Of a DNA stretch of 64,000 bases, positions 43,741 to 56,500 are shown in pieces (the first letter of the stretch is position 1; each line of letters opens with the position of its first letter). This stretch comes from Chalciporus piperatus (lineage: Eukaryota > Basidiomycota > Agaricomycetes > Boletales > Boletaceae): the NCBI GenBank assembly GCA_038093975.1, contig JBBPTG010000086.1, forward strand, positions 50,870-114,869, given 5' to 3'. The position numbers and the translations under genes are program-made. The notes under the pieces were generated by a model. That model searched no databases, had not been told where the DNA came from, and was given only the letters and a program-made list of their open reading frames with translations.

Positions 43741-45422
43741 ATGATCGACTGGAAGTCGCTATCGGAGCTGGCGACGGACTCGTGTGAGTCCCATCATTGA
43801 TCCATCCACCGTATGCCTCGACTAATGGAGGAGCTCGTAAAGTGATTTTCAACAAACTGATGCATGTCTTGATGGGGCTGTATGGGTGAGTCGAAAACAT
43901 GGGTTATCGTATCGTACCACTGCTAAGTGCACGCTTGCTGACAGATGGGAACTCCTCATCTCACTCGATTTCGATTGGGCAGTTATTTCTGGGAAGAAGA
44001 AATTTCGCTGGCCGCTCGTAAGTGCATTTTTTGGACAAGGGTGTGTGATGATGACGAACCATGTTCAGATCTTTTACTTCGCCGGACGATATTTATTGTT
44101 GTTCGCGATGATCGGAATGTAAGAGAACCACGTGCCTGGCCAAACCATTGTTAACCACCAACATGTATGGCAGATTGGTGTCCCTTGATGTGTCGACGTA
44201 TGTTTGGTCGACTTGCTCTTCCTACTGATGATGTTGAGTTCAATTCAGTCAGATCAATTGTCAACCCCTGTATGTATTCAACCAGGTAGGCTGTTTCTTC
44301 GACTCTAACTAATTTGGGCGAGAGAAGAACTGACCGTCACCAAGTTTGCCGGTGATTCCGCGATTGGCTTCGCCAGTATAAACCTCTCCCTTCGCACGTA
44401 AGCCCCTGCAATGTTCGCGTGTCTTCCGTTCACCATCGTTATGACAGAATCGCGATTTGGTCGCAAAACAAATGGGTTATTGCCCTCATAGTTCTGGTTG
44501 TACTCGGTCATTGGTCGCTCATTTTGCGAGGTTAGTTGGGGTACCTTCACTCCATCCAACGTCTTCTGAGTTCACTTCTAGGGGTATTGATCAAGGCGGT
44601 TTGGGTCGAAGGCGTTGGTTGTGCCATCATCCAGAGCAACACCACGATTCTCGCTGCCACTTTCATCTATTCCATGTGCTTCGACTTTATCGTGCTTTGC
44701 CTGACTGCATACAAGCTAGCGTGGACGCGACGCATTTCCGGGGCGCCTGGCCTCCACAGCAAGCTGGTCCGCATGATCTTCTCCGATGGGCTGGTCTACT
44801 TCATTATTGCGTACGTGTCTATTTGCGTTGTCATTCGCTTCACTAACTTTGAAGCATGGATAGCTTCTTGGCAAACCTGTTGGCCACGATTTACATGATC
44901 ATGGACTTGAACGCGGTCATGAGTGTGTTATTCAATGTTCCAGCAGCGATCACGTCAACGGTAGGCTCCATGCATCTTTTCAAGGAAGTGAAATGTCATC
45001 GATCATCTCTGCCGTAGATTGTGGCTTCGCGCGTAGTCCGGCGGCTATACAACTTCAATATGGCCATTCCTGAAGTATAGTAAGTGGTCTTCTTTCACCG
45101 TTTATTTTCTGCGCGATGAACTGACATCCCACCAGTCGATCCGATGAGCGATCCGGTGGGGTAGCTTTCGCAAACGCGCATGTCTCGCGTGCCATGCCCA
45201 TGAGAGAACCCACGGCTATACACGTAGAAGTAAGTGGGGTGCTCGTCATCCTTCAGCGTTTCCCTCTCAATGATGAGTCTGTCCTCGCAGGTTGACACCT
45301 ACAATCAAATACATTCGCTGGCTGATGTACCAGCATATGTCAGGAAGCCGAGTAGCGACTTTCTCTCGTTCAATGACGAGGATCAAACCAAGCGCCCTCG
45401 AGTATTGGTCACCGAAGCTTGA
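43741..45422 (+). CDS. seven-transmembrane fungal protein, copy B
   Basis: About ten exons start MIDWKSLSELATDS and run through VIFNKLMHVLMGLYGWELLI, SLDFDWAVISGKKKFRWPL, IFYFAGRYLLLFAMIG, SAIGFASINLSLRT, IAIWSQNKWVIALIVLVVLG, then VLIKAVWVEGVGCAIIQSNT and FIYSMCFDFIVLCLTAYKLA, FSDGLVYFIIAFLANLLATI, NAVMSVLFNVPAAITSTIVA. The soluble tail is longer than in copy A and ends SFNDEDQTKRPRVLVTEA. Helix positions and the KKKF-WPL, FDFxVLCLT and SRVVRRL motifs match copy A, so the pair is an inverted duplication. Function unknown, as for copy A. Confidence 0.8.
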
Positions 45423-46060
45423 TTCGGAGTCGACGGTATGCTCAAGTTCGCTCAGGGATGTTTGATTTCTTGGTTGGTTTTTCAAGTACTGGCCAGGGAA
45501 GGAAGGAGGAAGGACTATTGTCGATGCGTACAGTTAGCGTTACTTGTGTCGAAATTTTGTCATTCTTTTGTGTTTCGTAGGCGATCCGACAGTTCAAAGG
45601 GATCGCTAGCTTTCTGGCCTGCAAAGTTGAATCAGAGGATTACCTTTTCCTACAGAGTTCTGAAATCTTCCCCGCCGCCCGTCAACGTATCAACCTTCTT
45701 CTAAATTTGAGATCAAGGATCTTGGCGATGGCGACTCCGTTGCAGTCATATTCATACGGAAAACAGTGCCAAAGCTGATCGGGTGGCCAAGGACTGGCAA
45801 CGGGAATGGATGTCATTGAGCTGGAAGTTGGCTTGACTCTAGTCTCCCGTAGGCACCCCCTTAGGTAGGAAGACAGTCATCCCTACTCTTTTGCTAAGGG
45901 ACTCGGAAGCGTCCAGTCAAGATGAAGACGCGTGACAATCTGGAGCTTTGTGACATCGTGACACGGACATGTGACCAATTTGTGACGAGCGTGTATCTTG
46001 ACGCGTTCTTGTTCGAGGGTAGTTGAACTGTTCCCCTAATTACAACGAGAATCGAGCAAG
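45423..46060. other. intergenic, with one copy of a 38-bp repeat
   Basis: The region between seven-helix copy B and SMC1 holds the repeat at 45841-45878. The rest shows only short open frames. The SMC1 promoter should be in the last 200 bases. Confidence 0.5.
45841..45878 (-). repeat. 38-bp dispersed repeat, copy 1 (inverted)
   Basis: Read on the minus strand, this begins GACTGTCTTCCTACCTAAGG and continues GGGTGCCTACGGG. A near-identical plus-strand copy lies at 61725-61758, differing mainly by single-base gaps in the G run. Confidence 0.7.
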
Positions 46061-49000
46061 ATGCCGCTCGTTCGCATCGAGCTCTCAAATTTCAAGTCGT
46101 ACCAGTAAGTATGGCCAAACTCATAGCCATATCCACCGCGACATATCTCTCTGCAGTGGTCACCAGGTAATCGGGCCATTCAAGAACTTCACTTCCATCA
46201 TCGGTCCAAATGGCGCTGGAAAGTCAAACCTTATGGATGCCATCTCCTTCGTTCTTGGCGTGAAGAGCGCACAGCTCAGAAGTAGTCAGCTGAAGGACTT
46301 GGTGTACCGAGGGCGACGCCTCGCCAGGGGTCCGACTGACGGTTCCGAGGATACTCAGGATCAAGAGGAAGAAGGCGATACAAGCGACGAGGAGGAGAAT
46401 CAAGGCGAGGGGTCTGCAAAAAAGGCCTGGGTACTCGCCGTATACCAGGATGCGGATAATAAAGTGTGGCAGTTCCAGCGCACGTAAGTCGCTCCAAATA
46501 TCCGAGCATATATTCTCAGTCTCAGCGTCCGAAAGCATCTCCACCACCGGTGCATCCGAATATCGCCTCAACACCAAAGTCGTTACCTATGCTGCCTATA
46601 ATGCCGCCCTCGTCTCTCACAATATCCTCGTCAAAGCAAAGAACTTCCTCGTTTTCCAAGGAGATGTAGAGGCCGTGGCGTCACAGTCACCCCGAGAACT
46701 GACTCGTCTCATCGAGCAAATATCCGGATCTCTCGAACTGGCACCCGAGTATGAGAAAGCAAAGGAAGCGCAAGAGCGTGCTACAGAGAATGCCACTTTC
46801 AACTTCACGAAGAGGAGGGGCATTACTGGTGAGATCAGACAGTATAAAGAACAAAAAGGAGAGGCAGAACGTTTCGAGTCTCTTTGTGAAGAACGGGTTA
46901 GTATTTCTCCAATGTCTGTCGTACTCGCTGCTTTATGCGTCTCAGGATGAACTCATACTACGGCGAATCCTGTACAAACTGTTCCACGTCGAAGAAGCTC
47001 TTGAAGCTAATGCTCGAGATATCCAAAAGAAGTCGCGAACCCTTGCAGGTCTACGCGCAGAGCAGCAGCAACATGACAAGGCACTTGAGGATGCCCGTGC
47101 CGATCAAGCCAGAGCGCGCACAGCTGTCGTTAAGGAAGAAAAGAAAGTCAAGAAAGCAGAAAAGGCGGTCGAGTCCAAAGTTTGCAGACATTTCTTTCAT
47201 GTTGTGTGCGATCTGACACATGTCCCAGGAACCTGACCTCGTCGCAACCGATGAGAAAATAAAGCATTCCGCCCGCAAAATGCAGAATGCGCAAGGAATG
47301 CGCGAACAGGTTGGAAAGGATGAAGAGCGCCAACGCGCCAAGCTAGATACTCTTAGCCACAACCTCCAAATTGCCCGCGCTGCTGCTGATGAAGCCACAG
47401 GTGAGCTCACTCGACGACTGAACACAACATGTCCATTGATTACTGTCATTTTATGCTACCAGAGGCATATCGTCAGGCGTCTCAGACCAACACAGCGTTA
47501 AGCGAAGAGAGTCTTGCTGAATACCGCAATCTGTAAGTACCTCTCATGTCCCAGGGGAGGCGTGTGATTGACTTAGACGCCTCAGGAAAGCGCAAGCAAG
47601 TGTATTGGCAGTGTCCGAACGCCAATCGATCGACACCCTTTCAAGAGAAGAGAAGACAGCCGCTCGTACTCTTAGTCAACTGAAAGCTAAGATAGAGGAG
47701 ATGGAAACAAAGAAGAACCAGCTCACTGAAGACTCGACCACCCAGGGCGAGAAAAAGGACGAGGTGATGCGCTCAGTGATTATGCCTTAGTCTGATTTGT
47801 TCTCTAACGCTGTTGGTGTAGCTCGAGCAAAAGCTTGCAGGGTTGCAAGCCGACCTGGCCCGTGTCAAGCAAGAGTATGACAATCATCAGAGCGAACGGA
47901 CTCGCATAACGTAAGTGCTGCCAACCTCCAGCTTATATTCCTGCTACAATTAACCCTCCCCCTCTTCAGCCGTCTCGAAGCCGAGACGAACGAAAAGCTT
48001 ACGGATGTTTATCAACGTCTCCTGCAAGCAGGTATCGATAGGACCGAATCTGAGCGAGAAGTGAAGCTCAAAGAGACTCTTGCAAACTTGCAAAGGGTCT
48101 TCCCGGGTATGTCCCAGGCTATATGCGTATGACTTGTTCTAACTTTTATCCAGGTGTCAGAGGCCGCGTCGTCGACTTGTGCAAGCCTACACAGCGTAAA
48201 TACGAGACGGCTGTTTCTGTCATCCTAGGTAGGAATATTGATGCGGTTGTTGTGGACGAGGAGAAGACAGCCATTGAGTGTATCGAGGTTGGTCTCGTGT
48301 TTTGACCCGCTTGTCTCTAAACTCATCCCATTTGCCCAGTATCTGCGCACCCAGCGAGTAGGGCAGGCAACCTTTTTGCCCCTCGACACTATCTCCGTGA
48401 AACCTATCAGCGACAAATTCCGCTCCTTCGCCAAGGGTGCCCGACTTGCTGTTGATGTCATTCAGTATGAGCCTGCCGTCGAGCGGGCCATGCACCACGC
48501 GTGTGGGAATGCGCTCGTGTGTGATACGATGGACGTGGCCAGGTATATTTGTTGGGAGAAAAGTCAAGAAGTCAAAGGTGGGTGGTGGAGATCGGTAACA
48601 AAATGGCAACGACCTTGACTGACTTTTGACAAGCTGTCACCCTCGAAGGAACGATCATTCACAAGAGCGGTTTGATGACTGGTGGTAGGAGCACACATGG
48701 GTCTGGGAAGAAGTGGGAGGAGAAGGACGTCCAAGGTTTGTTCTTTGCCTTCACTGAACAAAGGTTGAACCACTAACATAACTGAGCACAGGCCTCATTC
48801 GCCTCCGTGACAATCTCATGGCGCAGTTGCAGGAGCTCAACCGTTCAAAGTCTCGTAGTAAAGCAGACGAGAACATAATTGCTGAGATCATCCGGCTGGA
48901 GAGTGCTATTACTGTGACGAAAGATGATTTGGTTCGCACCCTGTCTCATTTTGCGTTACGCTGGATGACTGACATCGTTTTAGAGTGCTTTCAAACTTCG

Positions 49001-50986
49001 GCACAATGGCACCAAAGATGAGCTCAAGCATGTCGACCGAGAGTTCAAGAAGCTTGCACCCGATTGCAAACGGGTTAGTTGAGACGCCTTGATGATGATG
49101 TTCTATGCTTATCCCACAAACAGGCTCAAAATGCGCATACTACGCTAACGTCGCGTATATCAGACCTCCAATCCGTCATCGACGAAGCCGAACAGGGTGT
49201 ATTCGCCTCGTTTTGTAACAAGATTGGTGTTCGTCACATTCGAGAGTACGAAGAGCGTCAGCTTAAAGTGGCAGAAGAAGAGAGTCAAGCACGGAATAGG
49301 TATGACCAACAGATTGCCCGCTTGACTCACCAGTAAGAATATTTCGCCCATTTCAAGATTTCTGCTGAAATCTCTTTTTCGCACACAGAATCCAATTTGA
49401 AGAGGAGCAACTGCAGCTCACTCAGAACAGATTGGTTACGCTCAAGAAAACTCAAGAAGACGAAGAAGCCAAGGTCGTCGAGCTTGAGGAGGAGAAGCGT
49501 CAGATCCAAGAAGAGATCACATCAGGACAAGCGGCGATCGAACAGCTCCGACAAGGACTGAACACGCTCAACGAGGCCCTGGAAGAGCAAAACAAAGTCG
49601 TGGAGCAGGTCAAGAAGACACATGCGCGTGCTGCCAAAGTACTTGATCAGGCGCTGAAGGAGATTAGCTCTATGGTGCGTCGCTTTTTCGTCGGGGTTGC
49701 ATGGATGTGGGCTGAGCTGTTCGACTTCAGAACGACGAGATTGAGAAGCTTGGACTTGAGCGATCTGCGATGTATCGGAAGTGTCGGCTTGAAGATCTCC
49801 AGTTACCACTTTTGGAGGGTAACTTGAAGAACGTGCCGATGGAGGAGGTGAGTGCCGACCCTCTCGTTGCGCTAGGGTACCGAACCTCCCTTAAAGAACC
49901 TGCGCGATGAAGTGGCCATGGACGTTGATGAAGACGAGGATGGCACTCAACGACCGAAGCAGGTGCAAGATTATGGCATCGAAGTTGATTTTGCTGCACT
50001 GGACGACGAGGAGCGAGCTGTATGTTATCCTCACTCCTGTTTCTTCTGGCCATTGACTCACTTGTCCGCAGAGCAACGACCCTGAAATCCTCGCCGAGTT
50101 CGACGCATCCGTCACGAAACTGGGTACGGACATCGAGCGCATGGCGCCAAACCTCAAAGCGATCGAACGATTGGACGATGTCGAGGCTCGACTTGTTGAG
50201 ACCGAACGAGAAGCCGAGAAGGCTCGTAAAGACTCCAAAACCGCGAGAGACGAGTTTAATGAGATCAAGAGACAAAGGTTTTTGTCTCCCTTTCCCGCTC
50301 GTGTAATACGCGTTTTGACCAATTGGTAGATCCGAACTGTTCAACAAAGCGTATAACCATATCTCGGATCGGATTGATGAGGTATACAAGGATCTTACCA
50401 AGGGCAAGAGCGCACCCATGGGAGGTGTTGCATACTTGAGTTTGGAGGACAGCGAGGTAATATTTTGGAGAATCTGTCCATTTCTCTGCATGTTAACCTT
50501 GCTCCTGACAGGAACCTTATAATGCTGGTATCAAATACCACGCGATGCCGCCAATGAAACGATTCCGAGATATGGAGCAACTGTCTGGTGGAGAGAAGAC
50601 GGTTGCAGCTTTAGCGCTGCTCTTTGCAATCCACAGGTGAGTGATTGAGAATTCCTACTACCCCCTCGATCTCAGTCTCGCATTAGCTATCAACCTGCAC
50701 CCTTCTTCGTCCTGGACGAAGTTGACGCCGCACTAGACAACACGAACGTCGCCAAGATAGCCAACTACATTCGAACGCAAGCATCGGACGATTTCCAATT
50801 CGTCGTTATAAGTCTCAAAGGATCTCTGTACGAACGCGGACACTCACTGGTTGGCATCTACCGAGATCAAGATGTCAATAGTTCACGAACGCTCACGCTA
50901 GACGTAAGTCCTCCACTGCTCGTTTATCCTGTGCTCGATGGGACTGACGGGCGTTGGTTCTGAAGTTGACTCAATATGATGAATGA
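46061..50986 (+). CDS. SMC1: cohesin subunit Smc1
   Basis: The gene has many exons and starts [20 protein letters not shown]. The N-terminal ATPase lobe contains the Walker A loop [19 protein letters not shown], then [12 protein letters not shown] and an acidic insertion ([19 protein letters not shown]) common in fungal Smc1. Two long coiled coils flank the hinge ([56 protein letters not shown]). The C-terminal lobe has the ABC signature [19 protein letters not shown] and Walker [20 protein letters not shown], ending RTLTLDLTQYDE. Smc1 dimerises with Smc3 in cohesin, which holds sister chromatids together and shapes chromosome loops. The last exon is only 21 nt after the acceptor near 50964. 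All catalytic motifs are intact. Confidence 0.96.
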
Positions 50987-51464
50987 ACGGATGTGGATAT
51001 GTCTGTGTTGTCGTTATCTTTATTCGCTTTTTGTTCTCTGTCCATCGTTGTTGTTTCGCAGCATAATGTAGTTTTGTGTTATTGGAGATGCTTCGATAAG
51101 TATTGGCACGAGTTTGGCTCGGCATTTCTCGTGGAGTCCTTTTCGACTGTCATATCAAAGTCATATCGATTATTTATTAGGTCGGCTACTGGAGACTAGA
51201 GCGACGCTCTCGCCCTGATCGACTGATCCCGCAACCCCATGGAGAATACTGGCGGGTCCTTTCGTCCCTCGGTCATCGAGCAAGTACTTCGTCTCTGTCT
51301 GACCCTGGCATAGCCTGCGATTGAATCGCACCCGACAGTGGACGAGCTGACAGCAGTTGACACCAATATGTCCGCATCATGATTGATGACCTCGTGAGTT
51401 TTCGCACCGTGTATATATTCGTCGTCGAACATCTGTGTGTTTCAACTCTGACCATACTTACACG
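50987..51464. other. intergenic between SMC1 and the MAPEG gene
   Basis: Contains the SMC1 3' region and the promoter of the MAPEG gene. No gene is seen. Confidence 0.5.
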
Positions 51465-52307
51465 ATGCCCATCCTCGACCACCCTAGACTTGCTCTGTAC
51501 TCAATCCCGATCGTGTGGGGGCTTGCGTATATGCCCGCGATCATGAAGGTCAGTACGCATCCGAGTCGCTTGTCGAGAGAAGTCCCGTTCAAGGCCTAAA
51601 TTCTCCGTGTAGAACGTTACGATCATGTTTTCTATTGGATATGACAAGTGGGTACATGATACATGATTAAACACGTGTTTCCCTATGTACGAGCTGAAAT
51701 GCTCGTTCAGCGTCGCGCCACGTAGCAACATTGAGCGTTTACCTGACCCGGCGGTGGCAGCACGGGCGAAGCGAATGGAGGGTGCCCACCAGGTATGGTT
51801 TTGTGACAGTTGAGGTGATAAGCTGGCGTATAACCTGTTACTGTGTCCCCGGTAGAACGGACTCGAGGCGTTCTCCCTGTGGCTTGCTGCTGTCGTATGT
51901 CTTGTTTGATTATGCTCGTCGAGTGTCCTGGCTGCTGACCGCTAACGAACCCCGCTCTGTCATAGCTCGCCGGAACTATCACTGGCGTCGACACGACGAC
52001 AATGAACCGCTTCGCTATTGTATTGTACGTTCGGTGGTATCGTTCGCGCTCACCCCCAATTGACCTGAGCGTCCCCGGTTACCTCCCAGCATGGTGCTTC
52101 GTGCAGCCTTCCTTCTTGTCTACGTGATTCAGAAAACAGTTTGGCTAGCTTACCTGCGGACGCTCATATGGGCGGCCTCCACGGGTCAGTTTCGTCCTTT
52201 CTGGAGCGCACGCAGCCGCAGAATACGATGAGATTTTTTGCTGACTGTTTGACACAGGTCTTGCGTTGTGTTTGTTGTTCAAAGCCGCGGGCAATGCGAG
52301 CGGGTAG
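51465..52307 (+). CDS. MAPEG-family membrane protein
   Basis: Seven exons (51465-51548, 51613-51647, 51711-51792, 51856-51894, 51966-52033, 52090-52184, 52258-52307) give 150 residues. It starts MPILDHPRLALYSIPIVWGL, a membrane helix. Then come NVAPRSNIERLPDP and RMEGAHQNGLEAFSLWLAAV, the diagnostic MAPEG motif (usually HxNxxE), and two further helices (MVLRAAFLLVYVIQKTVWLA, TGLALCLLFKAAGN). Members are small microsomal enzymes of glutathione or eicosanoid chemistry, or their inactive relatives; which one this is cannot be told. The last splice (donor GTCAGT, acceptor ACAG) is preferred over reading through because it restores the typical hydrophobic end of the family. Confidence 0.87.
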
Positions 52308-52993
52308 AGTTTCTTCCCGAGGCGAATGTCTTGAAAGTATGTTGTACTAGCTATACACTAATTCACGCTGCCTGTGCATGGATGGTGTCATTTGACTGGA
52401 TACAGCATTCGCAGCAGGGCGGATAGCAACGTTACGAATGACCATTGGAGAATACTGTGACGGAGCTCGACCGTCGACGAATTGGAACTTTGCTCAGCAA
52501 GCTGCCCAGTGTACAGAGGACGGATGAGGCAGGCTATGCGAGCCCGAATCCTCTCGAGAGTCACCCCGAAGCTTTAAGGATGGACGTCGAACGTATGACA
52601 TCATGTAAGAGCTCAGATCAATTTGCCATGTGCGGTAGGTATGTGCAATTGATGAAGGCGTTTCTCGTGCTTGATAGCCACCTGTATGGTTCCCAATATC
52701 CTTCACATCTCGGGGGGAATGTAGCGAACCGTAATCGGAGGCTCACGCCAATCCCCGCATCGAAAATACGACGAGTAAATTTCAGGTCACTTATTCTCGT
52801 TTCGAGCGATCACCGATGGGCGGGCCGCGATGTGTCGTTGGTCAGGTGAGTGTAGTCTACAGTAGTTCGGGTGTTTACTGAGAACGGCGGCAAATGCATT
52901 CTCGTGTGAAGGTACAGCCTGATCCCAAAGAGACTAGGTTTCGACTTAGGATATGTTACAATCTTGACGGTCCCTAATAGTACACAGAATCAA
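52308..52993. other. intergenic, including part of a duplicated block
   Basis: A plus-strand open frame at 52445-52849 (134 codons) is not recognised. The segment 52808-52930 reappears inverted at 57511-57638. Confidence 0.5.
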
Positions 52994-53465
52994 TCATCTG
53001 GAAAGGTTATAGTACGCATCTGGATCTTCAAGCTCGATACGATCTAAGAAGTCTGGGGAGCCCAAGACATCCCACAACGCTTCCTTCGTTGTGGGTTTCA
53101 ATATCTTCCGAAGCTCACAAGACCCATCATTAAAGAAGTAGAAGACCTCTGGGTTTCCGAAGGAGAAGATGAACAAGGTGTCGTTCACCTTTTCCACCCA
53201 CCAATTGACCTTGTGGACTCGAAGACTGACTGTATGGGCAAGCACCCCTTCAACTAAGTCTGAATCTTCACTTGTCCAGCCTGGAGGGTATGGATTCTGT
53301 GGAGTGCAAAGTCAGCTGCAGCTGACGACAGGAGCGGTAGAGAACTGTGTACCCCAGCCCCTATCGGAGGAGAGGGATTCCCGGGCCCTGGGTGACCGAG
53401 AGGGGGGAAATCCCCGTAGCCGTTCACAGCAGAAATGTCCTAGTATAATGACCATTGTCAGTAAT
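52808..53465 (-). repeat. duplicated block, copy 1 (with the last exons of a small gene)
   Basis: On the minus strand this block holds, in order: the junction CCGGAATTACTGACA; a segment with ACTAGGACATTTCTGCTGTG; a segment with CTCTCGGTCACC and GGGGCTGGGGTAC; the last coding exon of the small gene; then a downstream segment with CTTTGGGATCAGGCTGTACC and CCCGCCCATCGGTGATCG. A shorter copy with the same landmarks lies at 57376-57638 on the plus strand. Confidence 0.7.
52994..53439 (-). CDS. C-terminal part of an unknown small gene
   Basis: Two exons (53439-53353 and 53296-52994) join in phase with GT..AG ends over a 56-bp intron. They encode DISAVNGYGDFPPLGHPGPG, NPSPPIGAG, then NPYPPGWTSEDSDLVEGVLA, HTVSLRVHKVNWWVEKVNDT, LFIFSFGNPEVFYFFNDGS and ELRKILKPTTKEALWDVLGS, ending DAYYNLSR. 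The last exon is clearly coding-like but I do not know the family. Upstream exons should lie beyond 53442, where a TACTAG acceptor is visible; however, that space is used on the other strand by the Vps39-domain gene, so the 5' part may be missing. A broken second copy lies at 57376-57638. Confidence 0.5.
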
Positions 53466-53539
53466 TCCGGCGTCTCTTAGGATTGACTTGTCATGGATTA
53501 TGTAATCCCCTGTACTCGGTTTCTTCGCAAGAGGGACGA

Positions 53540-56500
53540 ATGTTGATCGCGATGGGTCACTCGTCGTATCCTCGTTCATCTGTTCTGATACTCGGACAGT
53601 CGTGTATATACTCCCTACTCCCTTCCACCCTATTTGCTCAAGTCGAATCTTTACTTCAAAATGGATTGCTCCCAGAAGCGGAAGCACTGCTAGACAAAGC
53701 TGAAGTGGGCTTGGCTCAGGGAACATCCAGTTCTGGGGATCAGGTAGGTGCTCTATGATGCTCAGAGTAGTGTCTGTATGACGAACGATGCGCATAGACT
53801 GCAACTCTGCGCTATCTACACCAATGCGTCGCCTTTGCGTTCATGCGTCAAACCAGATTTCGAGAGGCAACTGCCCACTTCGTCAGGGGAGCAATCGATC
53901 CCCGCGTGCCCGTCTCGTATTTTGACGAGCTGCGACCTTCCTTGTTTGGGGAAACTTTGGGTTCGCAGAACGAGGGTAAAACGGCTATACAATCCACCGA
54001 GGGGGACTATGTCGACGTGGAGGCCTGGGACGGCGTTAGAGAGTACATGCCCAAGGAAACGAGCATAGATGATCTCAGTGAGTCACTTGATAAATTTCAC
54101 CTCCCCTCTCCGCCCTATTCCCCTCCCGCGCATCTCTTTCTACCACTTCCAGCCACCAATCGACCGACCGGCAACTCAACTCACCCATCTTCCCTCTCTT
54201 CCCATGTCTCTCACAACCCTTGTCCCTGCCCTATCACTCGCAAATACAATAAAATAAAATAATGCATGGGCACTGACATTCAGTCGCCGTCAACTTAGTC
54301 AGGAATTATTCTCCTTATCTACGTCCTGGGGTACTACCTGGCTCACCCACTGGAGAAGACCTTCCCGATGCAATACCATCAACTTCCGCCGCGGAGAGTG
54401 GCACACGCACGCATCCAGTAACGATTGCGATGCATGAAGGTCTAAGAGCCGACGCGAATGAGATGGTCAAAAGTATTTTGGCTGCTGTGCTGGGGAGTGC
54501 GGAAGTGTGGTCAAGAGAGATAATCGAGGTGAGAGGAATTAGACTTCGCGGCAGTCCCTGTGGGTTTTGGGGCTTAGGCGTAATAATTTTTCAATCTGGG
54601 ACTTCGCTTCTGCATATCCAGCTTTTTTCACGTCCTTTTCTTCATGATCCGTGCGTGTTTAATAGAGCAATTCTGATGCTCTTCTCCCCTAGATAACATC
54701 GACAGCCCTCGCCCTCCTATACGCACATGCCCGAGATATACAATCCCTCTTGGCATTGTTCGCTCCTCCTCCTCCCCCTCCCTCCTCTACTTTATATTCG
54801 CGTCCTGTCTCCCGTGCAGGTTCAAGACCTCCATCCCGACCTAGTTCAACATCCCAAGTATATCCATCCAACGGTCATCCTTCGTCGATACCGTCAGATA
54901 CACGACACGTACCACATCCATCACAAACTATATCACCGATCCCCGTGGAGCCTGCTCTTCCATTCCGTTCGCGGGTTTTGGCACCTGCGCTTGCGCAACT
55001 GAAGCTCTGGGGTGCGCTTGTGGATATGTGGAAGGTGATCGGTGAAGGGGAGAGGGTCATTGAGATTTTGGTTGGGTAAGTCTTATTTCCAACATTTTGA
55101 TTGTGACCCCCGTAACTAGCCAATCGAACAGGCTGGCCGAAGGAAAATATATCGATCTTTCGGTTATCGACCCTCTCGAGCAGATATTTGTAATCCTTTC
55201 TCCCGCTCGACCAAATCCCTCCAGTGTAGCCTTTGGATCAGATTTCAGTCTGAGCGAACATGAGAGATCTCGCTTGGTCAGGACATGGGCGGCTTGGCTT
55301 GCCGGGAAGGATGTTGAGAGAGGAATGAAGGTGTGTATATGCTCTATATTTCTCGCACCTCTGGCTCAAGCTTCCCGTTCTTGTCCTCCTATCATTGTGG
55401 TTCGCGCCTCATAGTTGTTGACATCCTTACAACCATCCCGGCCTCGTCGAGCTACTGGTGCTGCCGGCCGCGGAGTTGCAGATCGAGAAGAAACCCAGAA
55501 AACTGATGAACTCGCTATTTTGTCTGAGCTCCGGAATACGAGTGTATTCGCTGCAAAACGATATCTGGAGTGGTTGGTTGTCGGTCGGGGACTTGGACGC
55601 GGTGGAAAGGAGACGGGCGAGGAGACGGAGCTATTCGAAGAGCTTGTATGGAGTTGCGTGCAAGAGGTTTTGGAATGCGTCGCCGATGAGAGTGTTGGGA
55701 AGCTTTGGAGGGCAAAAGGTATGTTGGCTGGGTATATGGACGATGTGTCGAGATTGGCGCTGACCATATGCCGTGCTACATCACAGCTGCGTCGTATGCC
55801 TCCTCTCCAAGTACATCGACCACAGCGTTCACGTTTCCACCTCCACCAAAGTCGCCTTCACCGCCTTCGCCCACCCCACTACCTTTACAACCGCCGCGCT
55901 CGCCCTTCCTATCATACTTTGCCTCAACGACCCCCGACTCTCCGTCGAAGCGCGCACGCATACGGACGATATTAGTTCTCGAGTCCCTCGGAGAGGGTAA
56001 ACAGATCGTCAGGGACATACAGGAAAGAATCATCAACGGAGGATGGGACAAAACTCTCGGTCTTGAGATGGCCATTCTGTATTCCAAAGTATGTTTTCTT
56101 CCCCAAGCTTTCGTCGTGGTCGGTACTTGACACGGTATAATAACAGATCCCTTCGGCACGAACGACCCTTGGGACGCTGCACATGCTACGAGACACGTCA
56201 ACGGCCGAGTCATACGCGTCGAGTAGTGGTGCATCAGGGGTCGTTTGTACTAAAGTCGGGGTAAGCGCCGCGGAAGGGTGTGGGTTGACTGAGTGGGGTG
56301 GGTGGTTTTCAAGACGGGCTACTTCGGGTGGGGGAAGCAAAGAGGGGGATATGCTGAGGATCTTACTGGAAGTTTATATGGAGGACGGGTAAGTCTTGTT
56401 TGTCTTCCCGAGTGCATCTGAGAGACTGGGCTAATATGGATTGATCGGGTTGTAGGGATCCACAACAAACGGCGAGGCTTTTGAGCTCTCAAGCAGCTAA

